From a virus: a stretch of DNA of 20,134 nucleotides. The stretch lies in IMG/VR virus record IMGVR_UViG_3300034061_001002, positions 1-20,134 of that record; one strand, 5' to 3'. The notes under the pieces were generated by a model. It saw only the letters and a list, made by a program, of their open reading frames with translations. It ran no database searches and was not told the origin of the DNA. The position numbers and the translations under genes were made by a program. Numbering within the stretch: position 1 is the stretch's first letter; each line of letters begins with the position of its first letter. Of the stretch, positions 1 through 6,616 are shown in pieces.

Positions 1-2
1 CC

Positions 3-335
3 TGGGAGCGATGCGGTATCACGCCGCACTGGCCCGACGACGAGGCAGGAAGCATTGTCAGTCACGCGGAATCGATGGCGATGGAGATCGCCCGGCTCCG
101 CGAGGAGCGGCGGTGGATTCCGGTGGGCGAGAGGTTGCCGGAACACGGCGATAGCGTCTGGGTGTTCGACGGCACTGACGTTGTCATTGGCGAATACTGG
201 GGTACATGGCAGTCCTACGGTGCGTCCTGTGACGGCGAGGGGCTCAATAGCGAGACCCTCCTTGGCATCACGCACTGGACGGAGATTCGGAAGCCGTCCC
301 CGCCGTTACCAAACGCAAACCGGCTTGCGGATTGA
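3..335 (+). CDS. DUF551-like phage protein, 5' end outside window
   Basis: The frame is open from the left edge of the window, so the true start probably lies upstream. An internal ATG at 75 would give 86 residues, but the codons before it (reading WERCGITPHWPDDEAG and on) look like protein, so I treat the gene as partial. The core reads WIPVGERLPEHGDSVWVFDG, then GEYWG, and ends with HWTEIRKPSPP. This is the pattern of DUF551 proteins: WIPV.ERLPE near the start, a V..FDG strand and a closing THW...P. These are small phage and prophage proteins of unknown function. The helical, charged stretch before the domain (EIARLREERR) is typical of how DUF551 is appended to other phage proteins. Function is not known. 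The family call is from memory of the motif pattern and not from a search. Confidence 0.7.
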   Translation, partial: WERCGITPHWPDDEAGSIVSHAESMAMEIARLREERRWIPVGERLPEHGDSVWVFDGTDVVIGEYWGTWQSYGASCDGEGLNSETLLGITHWTEIRKPSPPLPNANRLAD

Positions 336-343
336 GGCTTTGG

Positions 344-363
344 GGACATTGGTAGGGTAGGAG
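344..363 (+). promoter_or_regulatory. Recurrent intergenic leader element, copy 1, with SD
   Basis: The 37-base gap before the Cys-rich gene holds GGACATTGGTAGGGTAGGAG, whose 3' end (GGAG) can serve as ribosome binding site. It is followed by CA, seven C residues (366-372) and the ATG at 373. A closely similar element precedes the scaffold gene (6617-6636) and a looser one precedes the portal gene (15162-15180). I see no convincing -35/-10 pair, so this may act on translation or transcript structure instead of as a promoter. Confidence 0.4.
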
Positions 364-372
364 CACCCCCCC

Positions 373-1167
373 ATGTCATGCCCTACCCACTCTTGCAACT
401 GCTGCAAGGGAGCCTGCTGCTGCGGTCGACACACCTGCACGCAGCTAAAGTGCGACGAGTGCGAAAGCACCACCTCCGTCACCTCGACCAAGGGGTACGG
501 ACTGTTCATGGGGTACGGCCAACTCTGTGCCGACCATGACTCTGGGTCGCCGCCGTCGTACTACCCGTACTGCGACCGGCCTGTTGGCTGGTGTTGCAAC
601 AAGGCCACGGGTTCGTGTGCCCGCGATTCCGTAAACGGGCCGACAATCTCCCAGTGTGAGTGCTACCGGGAGAAGGGTTTGCCGCCGACCATTGAGTGGC
701 AGGCCAACCCGTTTTGCGAAGACCCCACGCAGCCGTGCTGCCCATACGGCGTGTGCTGCTACACCAACGGCACATGCGGCAACGAGACGAAGTGCATGTG
801 CGAGTACCTGGGAGGCAACTTCCTTGAGGCTGGCGAGGAGAACGTCTGCGACACGGGGGCCTGCTGTTCGGGGACGACCTGCACGGTGCGGACCAAGTGT
901 GCATGCTCCGTGATCGGCGGGGCGACGTTCAAGGGTTACGGGACGACCTGTAGCCCAAACCCATGCACCACATGCTCTCTGGACTCCGACTGTCCAGAGG
1001 GTGCGGCCAAGTGCTGCAACGGCACGTGCATCCCATCGGAGTGCTGCGTCATCGCCATCTCCACCACGTGCCAGGCAACCTGCAATCTTGGGTGTACGCT
1101 TATCACTTCCGGCCCAAATGCCGGGAAGTTCAACTGCTTCCGCAACGACTGCAACCCACTGCCATGA
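373..1167 (+). CDS. Cysteine-rich tandem-repeat protein (264 aa, 45 Cys)
   Basis: About 17% of residues are cysteine. The protein is built from roughly four divergent modules of 35-45 residues (about 13-52, 71-115, 126-159 and 161-198). Each follows the pattern GaCC-x-G-x-C, then a CxC or C-x2-C pair, then an aromatic/glycine stretch ending in C; GACCSGTTC and GYGTTCSPNPC are from the clearest copy. A last segment (199-225, CSLDSDCPEGAAKCCNGTC) is of a different, WAP- or Dickkopf-like spacing. There is no signal peptide or membrane segment. Such GACC repeats occur in bacterial extracellular proteins and some phages, where they are presumed disulfide-stabilised small folds. A virion-surface or adhesion role is my inference. 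The start has GGAG ten bases upstream. The stop overlaps the next gene as ATGA, implying coupling. Confidence 0.75.
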   Translation: MSCPTHSCNCCKGACCCGRHTCTQLKCDECESTTSVTSTKGYGLFMGYGQLCADHDSGSPPSYYPYCDRPVGWCCNKATGSCARDSVNGPTISQCECYREKGLPPTIEWQANPFCEDPTQPCCPYGVCCYTNGTCGNETKCMCEYLGGNFLEAGEENVCDTGACCSGTTCTVRTKCACSVIGGATFKGYGTTCSPNPCTTCSLDSDCPEGAAKCCNGTCIPSECCVIAISTTCQATCNLGCTLITSGPNAGKFNCFRNDCNPLP

Positions 1168-1697
1168 ACCCAATCTGGTCTTCGCCGGTCTACCTCCAAG
1201 AGCGTGCCAGCCAACGCGGGTACGCCTACGACGAGGTGACCCCGTGCATCGTCGAGGTCAAGGACGGGATGATCCTGGTGGACGTCGATCACCCGGCCTA
1301 CCCGCTCCATCCCAAGCCTGGGTTCCACGAAAAGGCCACCGCTGCCCTGCGGGCTGAGTCCGAGGCCCGGCAAGCCGCCTTGGACAAGGAGCGTGGGGCC
1401 AAGGGGCCAGGGACGGAACTCAAGCGGATGCTGCGGTTGGTGGGGATCACAGCCACCCCCAACTGCTCCTGCAACGCACGGGCCGAGGAAATGGACACCC
1501 AGGGGTGCCTGTGGTGCCTCAAGAACACCGACAAAATCGTTGGTTGGCTCAAGGAAGAGGCTGACAAACGGCAATTGCCGTTCAGCCACGCTGGTGCAAG
1601 GGCACTTGTTTATGCGGCCGTTGCTCGGGCTGGGGCCAAGTCGACGGTGCGGAAGTTGATTCCTGGCAAGAAGGGGAAGGCCGATGCCAAGTCTTGA
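1164..1697 (+). CDS. Small protein with CxC-x11-CxxC motif (177 aa), unknown function
   Basis: The start at 1164 overlaps the previous stop (ATGA) and is preferred over an in-frame ATG at 963 that would lie inside the Cys-rich gene. Residues 1-60 form a beta-rich stretch (VEVKDGMILVDVDHP) and 60-80 a charged helix. Residues 84-145 are a compact domain: GTELKRMLRLVGI, CSC at 101-103, then C115 and C118 (CLWC), then a helix IVGWLKEEADKR. The CxC...WC pattern with a following WL..EA..R helix is one I recall from conserved hypothetical proteins of phages and planctomycetes. The four cysteines could bind zinc, but that is unproven. The C-terminus is basic (GKKGKADAKS), which might contact nucleic acid. 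Function unknown. It overlaps the next gene by 14 bases. Confidence 0.75.
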   Translation: MNPIWSSPVYLQERASQRGYAYDEVTPCIVEVKDGMILVDVDHPAYPLHPKPGFHEKATAALRAESEARQAALDKERGAKGPGTELKRMLRLVGITATPNCSCNARAEEMDTQGCLWCLKNTDKIVGWLKEEADKRQLPFSHAGARALVYAAVARAGAKSTVRKLIPGKKGKADAKS

Positions 1698-2244
1698 GGA
1701 AACAGCCAAGCGGTTTGGGATCGACCCAATCAAGGTGCCCGACCGGCAGAAGCTGACCGAAGCTGTCATCCAAGCTCGGGCTGGCGGCGACGTCCCGAAG
1801 GAAATCGCCCTCGTTGCCCCAGAACCCCCAGCCGCTCCCGCCGATCCGCCTCCTGCCGCACCGCCCCCGCCGCCCGCTGGCAACAACCAGCAAGCCAGGG
1901 CAATGAACCAAGCCCACTCGGTGGTGTACGGGGCTCCGGTCATCGACCCGACGCACATGAGCAACCTCATGGAGAGCCAGCGGTCGCTCAGCAAGACCGA
2001 GTCGTACATCGCCAAGGAGAACGAGTCTCGGGTCGAGCAACTCAAGGAGGAGGCCGAACGCCAGCATGAGAAGGAGATGCTGGCCATGAAGCAGCAGGGC
2101 AGGGACAGGGAGTCCTCCTTGATCGACCGGCTTGGCAAGGAGTCGTCTCGCGGTGGCTCGCTTCGCGTCTGGGACCCCGCAAGCAAGTCCTGGAAGTACG
2201 GCAACAAACTCCAGGTTGGCCGTGGCGGGGCAAGGCTCACATGA
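1684..2244 (+). CDS. Proline-rich/coiled-coil phage protein (186 aa), unknown function
   Basis: Three regions are visible. Residues 1-40 are a short helical head (LEETAKRFGIDPIKV...) that resembles a small DNA- or protein-binding helix bundle. Residues 45-70 are a proline/alanine linker with runs of P. Residues 95-155 are a long charged helix rich in E, K, Q and R (YIAKENESRVEQLKEEAER and on), likely a coiled coil. The C-terminus is glycine-rich and basic. A head-linker-coiled-coil layout upstream of capsid genes would suit a virion-internal or scaffold-associated protein, but I recognise no family. The ATG at 1684 lies 14 bases before the previous stop and the gene's own stop overlaps the next start as ATGA. 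It therefore sits in the middle of a translationally coupled chain. Confidence 0.7.
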   Translation: MPSLEETAKRFGIDPIKVPDRQKLTEAVIQARAGGDVPKEIALVAPEPPAAPADPPPAAPPPPPAGNNQQARAMNQAHSVVYGAPVIDPTHMSNLMESQRSLSKTESYIAKENESRVEQLKEEAERQHEKEMLAMKQQGRDRESSLIDRLGKESSRGGSLRVWDPASKSWKYGNKLQVGRGGARLT

Positions 2245-2930
2245 ACCCACTCAACGCCGCCAGTCGATTTCTTGTCGACCGAATCGCGGATGTAGCCAAC
2301 GCCGCTGCAACACGCGTCGGTGGTGGCAATCGCACGCGGGCCATGCTGGCTGCTCGCCGTGGCATCAATGTTCTACCGCTCCCAGGTTCTGGGGCGGAAA
2401 GGCAGGCTGTCCTGGACAACCCGGCACTCTCGCCCAGTGTCGCCTATCGGCTGAAAAACAACTTCATCTCTGGCGGGTTCGTTCCTGGCGACCGGCAAAC
2501 GTCCAACATTGGAACGGCCATCTACCCGGAGGGCAACAACGCCCTCAGAGACCATGAGATCAACCACGGGTACTGGGAGGCGGCTGTACGCGACCCGACC
2601 GACATGCCAGCGTTCATGCGGTGGTTGGTAGGCCGCGTGAAGGAAGCGGCCCCCGGCGATGAGTACAGGAGGGCCGAGGCCACTCGCAATCTGTTCAACG
2701 AGATCGCCGCCCAGATGCGAGGGGGCCGCAATTTCACGGACATCCCCGCCGAGACGTACGCACGCCTGCACGCGAACAACCCAGAGCTTGCCGAGGCGTA
2801 CCGTGCCTTCGGTCGATTCCAGGCTGGGGCCGAGGGAATGGCTGGGGGGGCAATCGGAGGCGTGTTGGGTGCCTCTGCTGGACTCGGCATAGACACGCTC
2901 GGTGGTCTTCTTGACGATTCGGAGATGTGA
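2241..2930 (+). CDS. HEXXH zinc-metallopeptidase-like protein with C-terminal glycine zipper (229 aa)
   Basis: The sequence HEINH at residues 105-109 matches the zincin HEXXH motif, and a candidate third ligand, E154 in NEIAAQ, lies 45 residues downstream within a helix. This spacing and the NALRDHE context fit minimal metallopeptidases seen in phage polyvalent proteins. Residues 1-25 start MNPLNAASRFLVDRIADVA, a leader-like amphipathic helix resembling the MPNPLNRA leaders of the genes at 3880-5649. Residues 199-224 form a glycine-zipper hydrophobic segment (AGGAIGGVLGASAG) able to enter a membrane. Zincins hydrolyse peptide bonds; the substrate is unknown. Possibilities are an ejected protease, a maturation protease for the leaders, or an inactive relative. 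Start and stop overlap neighbours (ATGA at 2241; TGATG at 2928-2932). Confidence 0.65.
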   Translation: MNPLNAASRFLVDRIADVANAAATRVGGGNRTRAMLAARRGINVLPLPGSGAERQAVLDNPALSPSVAYRLKNNFISGGFVPGDRQTSNIGTAIYPEGNNALRDHEINHGYWEAAVRDPTDMPAFMRWLVGRVKEAAPGDEYRRAEATRNLFNEIAAQMRGGRNFTDIPAETYARLHANNPELAEAYRAFGRFQAGAEGMAGGAIGGVLGASAGLGIDTLGGLLDDSEM

Positions 2931-3880
2931 TGCCTGCATTTGCTGGACCACTCAAGTCCGGGTACATCCCGGCGGCAGCCGCTGGACCGAACATCCCCTG
3001 GCTGGTGGATGACGCCAAGCAGAAGATTGCTGTCCAGAGGCCGGTGGAGTTGCCGAGCCTAGCCAGCCGGATGTTCCATCACCCTGGCGTCTTGGGATAC
3101 GCCATGCGTGACCAGGATGAGTACAACGACGCCGTCAAGCACGACCTCCTCGTCAAGCGTCTTCGGGAGATTCGCGACCAGTTCCCGAACGAGTTCGCCA
3201 ACACCAACGCTGGCACCGGTCCAGATGGCAAGCCCATCCAGTGGGGCGATGTCCCGCTGGACCAAGACACCACCCCGTCGCCGTACAAGTGGCGTGGAAT
3301 CTCTGCCCCCGGCCAGCCGATGCGAGAGGGGTCTGACTGGCTTCGTTCGGTGTTCTCAATCCCGCAGAACGCCGTCCGGGTGATGGGCGGAAGCGTCAAC
3401 CAAGCCAAGGCCGAGAGCGACATGGCCAAGGGGTTGGACACCGCACTCATGGGCATCCCCTCCATGATCCAAGGCAAGGACGCCAACCCAGAGTGGTCGG
3501 GTGACAAGGAGCGTCCCTTTGCTGCCCTGGAGCGACTGACGGAATACCCGGAATCGCAGGGGCTCCTGGAAGCCAAGCCTTCCAATTCCGATGAGGCGAG
3601 GGACGGAATCACCTCGTTTGGCCAAGCCTTCGTGGACATCGGTGCCCCCGAGAACACGGCCACCTACATGGTTGGCGGTCTTCTCGATGGCCTGACCGAC
3701 CCATTCCCGCTTGGTCCAGCGGCTTTCCGATCGGCCATGGCCAAGCAGTACGGCAAAGCTGCTATCCAAGCCGCCGCCGAGTTTGGCCCCAACCTTGGAG
3801 CCAGCTATGTCGCAGCCCCCCGCAAGCCAGTCGCGCCGCCAGAACCCGTTGTCCATAAGCACTGGTCGGAGTACCACTGA
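2930..3880 (+). CDS. Unknown phage protein, candidate virion-internal (316 aa)
   Basis: I recognise no family. The preferred start is the ATG at 2930, which overlaps the preceding TGA (TGATG). A GTG at 2927 would add one residue. The N-terminus (MPAFAGPLKSGYIPAAAAG) is small-residue rich. The middle has a helical charged segment near residues 60-85 (YNDAVKHDLLVKRLREIR), then a loop rich in P, D and G. Around residues 235-265 there is a mildly hydrophobic, glycine-containing stretch (TATYMVGGLLDGLTDPFP), followed by an alanine-rich helix (AIQAAAEFGPNLGAS). The tail is proline-rich. It sits between the metallopeptidase-like gene and the four MPNPLNRA genes and is coupled to both sides. A role with that cassette is therefore likely, but this is positional inference only. 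Confidence 0.7.
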   Translation: MPAFAGPLKSGYIPAAAAGPNIPWLVDDAKQKIAVQRPVELPSLASRMFHHPGVLGYAMRDQDEYNDAVKHDLLVKRLREIRDQFPNEFANTNAGTGPDGKPIQWGDVPLDQDTTPSPYKWRGISAPGQPMREGSDWLRSVFSIPQNAVRVMGGSVNQAKAESDMAKGLDTALMGIPSMIQGKDANPEWSGDKERPFAALERLTEYPESQGLLEAKPSNSDEARDGITSFGQAFVDIGAPENTATYMVGGLLDGLTDPFPLGPAAFRSAMAKQYGKAAIQAAAEFGPNLGASYVAAPRKPVAPPEPVVHKHWSEYH

Positions 3881-4461
3881 TGCCGAACCCGCTGAACCGC
3901 GCAATGGCAATAGCGTCTAAGGTGGTTGGGGAACTCCCTGTCGGGAAAGTACTTCCGCCTCCACCGCCGCCCCCTCCCGCTCCTGCCAGGGCGTTCCATC
4001 AAGCAGAGGCACCTGCTGCGAACTCTCGTCTTGACGAAGTTCTTGCTGCCGTGCAGCGAGCCATTTCCAAGCAGCCTGTTCCGGAAGGCCACTCTCGGCT
4101 GTATCGGTACGGCCCAGTGCCTGCTGACGCGTCTGGCGACGGCACGCGAACAGTGTTCGGTAAAACGTATACGCCAGAGGAGTGGGACAAGTACCTCGCT
4201 TCTAAAGGAATACGAAACACAGAGCCGACCGGCGCTCGCGGACGGTGGTTTACGGACGTCCCAGAAGAACTTGACTACTACGTCAAGGACGCAGCTTTTC
4301 CAAAGCCCCTGTATGCCGTGGACGTTCCATCCGCAAGGCTTCCAGACATAAACGTGTCGCGCACCCCGTACTCAGAAAGTTCATCGAACCACGCGCGTGA
4401 GTTTGTGGTGCCTGACGAATACCTGACGCAAGCAAGGCGGCTTCTTGAGGGACGCCAGTAA
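3880..4461 (+). CDS. MPNPLNRA-leader protein with ADP-ribosyltransferase-like C-terminal domain (193 aa)
   Basis: Residues 1-19 are the shared leader MPNPLNRA plus a helix (MAIASKVVGEL). Residues 26-33 are eight prolines forming a hinge. The C-terminal domain (about 72-185) has RLYRYGP (73-79), GRWFTDVPEELDYYV (121-135), LYAVDVP (144-150) and REFVVPDEYL (173-182). These are in the order and spacing I associate with small phage ADP-ribosyltransferase-like folds, where an R or H near the first strand, a [FY]T segment and a late E line the NAD pocket. E174 in EFVVP could be the catalytic glutamate. The family call is tentative because no canonical H-Y-E or R-S-E triad is unambiguous. The ATG overlaps the previous TGA (TGATG) and its stop overlaps the next ATG (TAATG). 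Codon use is less G+C-biased than in the portal gene. Confidence 0.65.
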   Translation: MPNPLNRAMAIASKVVGELPVGKVLPPPPPPPPAPARAFHQAEAPAANSRLDEVLAAVQRAISKQPVPEGHSRLYRYGPVPADASGDGTRTVFGKTYTPEEWDKYLASKGIRNTEPTGARGRWFTDVPEELDYYVKDAAFPKPLYAVDVPSARLPDINVSRTPYSESSSNHAREFVVPDEYLTQARRLLEGRQ

Positions 4462-5048
4462 TGCCGAACCCACTGAACCGAGCGGTCGGGCAGCTTGATG
4501 GGCTTCTGGCAAGGCTGGCTGGGTACAGCACACGCTCGCCTCGCGTCCACTCTGGCGTGAGGTTCAATCCGGCTGACGGTCTTGGCGGAACCCCCGACGC
4601 CGCCAACATTGACTACCGTGGCTTCCAGGCGTACATGACACCGGCTGAGTTCCTTGGGCTGAACCCGGCAAGGAATTATCCGTACGACCATGTCCAGGAA
4701 GCCATCCGGTCTGGCCAGGAAATCAGCACGCCCATGCTGATGGTCGACCGACTCCCGAAAGGCGAGGGCTGGAAGGTGGTGGGGCACGAAGGCCGTGGAC
4801 GCATGATGTCGTTGGCCGAGCAATCCCCGGACTCCCTGTTCCCCGTTGGCGTCCACCCGTACGGAGAAGTTCGGGCCAGGAACCTTACGCCCGACGACTT
4901 GTTCCGAGCTATCAAGCCCGAGATGGACAACTCGCGGTCTGTTGCTGTGCCGAGGATGGCAATCCTGAACAAGACGCCATACGTTCGCCCTGGGCTTGGC
5001 GACGACGAGGCCGTGGTCCGTGCTCTCCTTGAGATGCTGGGGGAATAA
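4461..5048 (+). CDS. MPNPLNRA-leader protein with ParB-like domain (195 aa)
   Basis: Residues 1-20 are the shared leader MPNPLNRA followed by a helix (VGQLDGLLARLAG). The rest has a pattern I associate with ParB/sulfiredoxin-like nuclease-fold domains found in phage polyvalent proteins. These have FQAYMTPAEFLGLNP (55-69), an IRSGQEISTPMLMVD stretch (82-96) and VVGHEGRGRMMSL (106-118), the last resembling the GHxGRHR signature strand-turn-helix that binds nucleotide in ParB-like proteins. Here the second position reads GRGR instead of GRHR, so catalytic competence is uncertain. ParB-like domains bind or hydrolyse CTP/ATP or act on DNA; the target here is unknown. The gene is coupled on both sides by TAATG overlaps. 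The alternative is a structural protein that merely resembles the motif. Confidence 0.65.
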   Translation: MPNPLNRAVGQLDGLLARLAGYSTRSPRVHSGVRFNPADGLGGTPDAANIDYRGFQAYMTPAEFLGLNPARNYPYDHVQEAIRSGQEISTPMLMVDRLPKGEGWKVVGHEGRGRMMSLAEQSPDSLFPVGVHPYGEVRARNLTPDDLFRAIKPEMDNSRSVAVPRMAILNKTPYVRPGLGDDEAVVRALLEMLGE

Positions 5049-5635
5049 TGCCGAACCCACTGAACCGAGCGATGAACGTGGCGAAGTCGGTTGTTGATGC
5101 AGCCATGGCACCGGCCGCACGCAAAGTAGACCCGGCGTCCCTGCCTCCTATCCCGGAAGACTATGTGCGACTGACGCACAACACATCTCGGGTTGATCCG
5201 TTCCAGGCCGGTGCCCCGTTCCGCTATGCCGGTGAAATCATCGACAGCAGCACGGACTCGTTCACCAACAACGAACAGGTCGCCAACTGGGTCAGCCAAG
5301 GCAAGCGAGACAGCTTCGGCCCGCTCACCTTGCTGATGGACATGCCGATCGACGAGCACAACAAGAGGATGTGGCGGTTCGGGTGGAGTGGGTACAAGCC
5401 CGTGCCAAACAGCAACATCATCGGCCACATCGACGAGGCAGGGAAGTTCGTCCCACTCAAGGTCGACACGACCAACGCCGACCAGTATTCGGGTCGTCTG
5501 TATCGCGAGTCAAAGGAGTCTGACTACGTTCGGCGTCTTCTCAAAGACATGGACGACGCCATTCTCGACGACTACAACCCGATCCCGCCGCCCGTCAAAT
5601 ACATCAGACCGCCCGGCGACCCGGACGTTTTCTAG
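5048..5635 (+). CDS. MPNPLNRA-leader protein with possible ADP-ribosyltransferase-like domain (195 aa)
   Basis: Residues 1-22 are the shared leader MPNPLNRA plus a helix (MNVAKSVVDAAM). The body starts YVRLTHNTS (39-47), which resembles the first strand of ADP-ribosyltransferase-like domains (R/H near L.H.T). It continues with DSSTDSFTNNEQV (67-79), an LLMDMPIDEHNKR segment (95-107) and VPNSNIIGHID (119-129). I recall this series from conserved phage proteins in which the same order of motifs occurs. A clear catalytic glutamate is not certain. The C-terminus (165-195) is acidic then proline-rich. Start overlaps the preceding TAA; unlike its two predecessors it is followed by a 13-base gap containing AAGGAG before the next gene. 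Function is a guess at fold level only. Confidence 0.6.
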   Translation: MPNPLNRAMNVAKSVVDAAMAPAARKVDPASLPPIPEDYVRLTHNTSRVDPFQAGAPFRYAGEIIDSSTDSFTNNEQVANWVSQGKRDSFGPLTLLMDMPIDEHNKRMWRFGWSGYKPVPNSNIIGHIDEAGKFVPLKVDTTNADQYSGRLYRESKESDYVRRLLKDMDDAILDDYNPIPPPVKYIRPPGDPDVF

Positions 5636-5648
5636 GCAAGGAGCGTCA

Positions 5649-6614
5649 ATGCCCAACCCGCTCAACCGTGCGGTCGACATGGCTGGTGATGCAGTCCGCA
5701 AGATCATCGCCTACCACGGCTCTCCGCACAACTTCGACAGGTTTGATGCCAGCAAGATCGACACTGGCGAGGGCGTTCAGGCATTTGGTCACGGCCTGTA
5801 TTTTGCGGGCAACGAAAGCACGGGGCAGTACTACCGCGACACGCTTGGTGGCCAAAAGATCGTTGACTACCTCGACGGGAATCCGCTCGACAGAAGCGAA
5901 TACGCCAAGTATGCAACTGGCGAGGTCGCATACCCGAGCATTGACACTGAGCAGGGGGTGCTTGCAAGACTGCTTTCGACTCCAGGGTTTCCGATTCAAG
6001 GCTCGTCCTCATTGCTGGACCGGCAGATAAAGAGAATCGAAACGCCATCAAGGAGACACTCAAACTCGCTGGCCTTGCGGTTAATGGGCACCCCGTGGGA
6101 AAGCGCTTCGGTCGATGAGCTAAAAGCAGCCAGAGACATTGCGGCAAATCTAGAGAGCCGCACATCTAGCGTGCGTTCCCCGGCAGGAGTCATGTACCAA
6201 GTAGAGATTGGGCATCCGGAGTCATCTCTTCTGGATTGGGATGCGCCAATGAGTCAACAGCCCCTGCCTGTTCGCCGGGCGTTTGGTGACTCGGGCATGG
6301 ACCTTCCTGGAGACGGACGCAGGGTTTACATGGACGCGGTCACGCGATTGGGGGAGGGCTTTGACGATGATGCGACTGGATTTTTGGCTGGCAAGGCTGC
6401 TGCCGAAGAGTTGCTTTCCGAGGGAATACCGGGCATCAAGTACCTAGACGGAATGTCTCGCAATCTTGGGGCAGGCAGCCGCAACTACGTCATGTTTCCC
6501 GGCACCGAGGACTCCATCACCATCCTCCGCAAGTACGGTTTACTGCCCGCCGTAGGGGTCGGAGCGGCCTCCGCAGGGAGTGCCATGCAAAATCCTGCGC
6601 AAGATTCGCAGTAG
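5649..6614 (+). CDS. MPNPLNRA-leader ADP-ribosyltransferase of polyvalent type (321 aa)
   Basis: The first 18 residues are the shared leader (MPNPLNRAVDMAGDAVRK). The catalytic domain begins IIAYHGSPHNFDRFD (19-33), with H23 expected to hold NAD. GEGVQAFGHGLYFAGN (40-55) carries the conserved Y, and the late part GIPGIKYLDGMSRNLGAG (259-276) and RNYVMFPGTEDSI (278-290) is the usual C-terminal signature. This matches the ART domain of phage polyvalent proteins (ART-PolyVal), which transfers ADP-ribose from NAD+ to a target. The target here is unknown. A weakly hydrophobic Ala/Gly tail (298-313) follows. The start at 5649 is chosen because AAGGAG (5638-5643) sits five bases upstream and the leader is conserved; the frame stays open to 5388, inside the previous gene. 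Bases 6001-6060 are 52% G+C, low for this window. Confidence 0.85.
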   Translation: MPNPLNRAVDMAGDAVRKIIAYHGSPHNFDRFDASKIDTGEGVQAFGHGLYFAGNESTGQYYRDTLGGQKIVDYLDGNPLDRSEYAKYATGEVAYPSIDTEQGVLARLLSTPGFPIQGSSSLLDRQIKRIETPSRRHSNSLALRLMGTPWESASVDELKAARDIAANLESRTSSVRSPAGVMYQVEIGHPESSLLDWDAPMSQQPLPVRRAFGDSGMDLPGDGRRVYMDAVTRLGEGFDDDATGFLAGKAAAEELLSEGIPGIKYLDGMSRNLGAGSRNYVMFPGTEDSITILRKYGLLPAVGVGAASAGSAMQNPAQDSQ

Positions 6615-6616
6615 CT

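Larger units (their letters stand above)
3880..5672 (+). repeat. Four copies of a conserved leader-coding sequence
   Basis: The first 24 bases of the genes at 3880, 4461, 5048 and 5649 all encode MPNPLNRA. The copies at 4461 and 5048 are identical over these 24 bases. The copies at 3880 and 5649 differ from them only at third codon positions, and every difference is synonymous (CCG/CCC, CCG/CCA, CTG/CTC, CGC/CGA/CGT, GCA/GCG). Downstream of the leader helix the four genes share no obvious sequence. This is the mark of selection on the peptide, not of a recent DNA duplication. Confidence 0.85.

Noticed and set aside
55-360. A plus-strand 101-codon frame overlapping the first gene
   Set aside because: Its product is R/S/T-rich with no pattern, while the overlapping frame ending at 335 shows a DUF551-like domain.
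936-2240. A 434-codon minus-strand frame opposite three plus-strand genes
   Set aside because: Its composition is low-complexity and it runs across several coupled plus-strand genes with clear starts; it is a shadow.
2821-2880. A possible frameshift site at a run of G (GGGGGGG) near the end of the metallopeptidase-like gene
   Set aside because: The frame stays open through it to a stop coupled with the next gene, and the shifted frames give no sensible product.
5388-5648. Extended N-terminus for the ADP-ribosyltransferase gene
   Set aside because: It would overlap the previous gene fully in another frame and give an R/S/T-rich shadow; the leader and ribosome site point to 5649.
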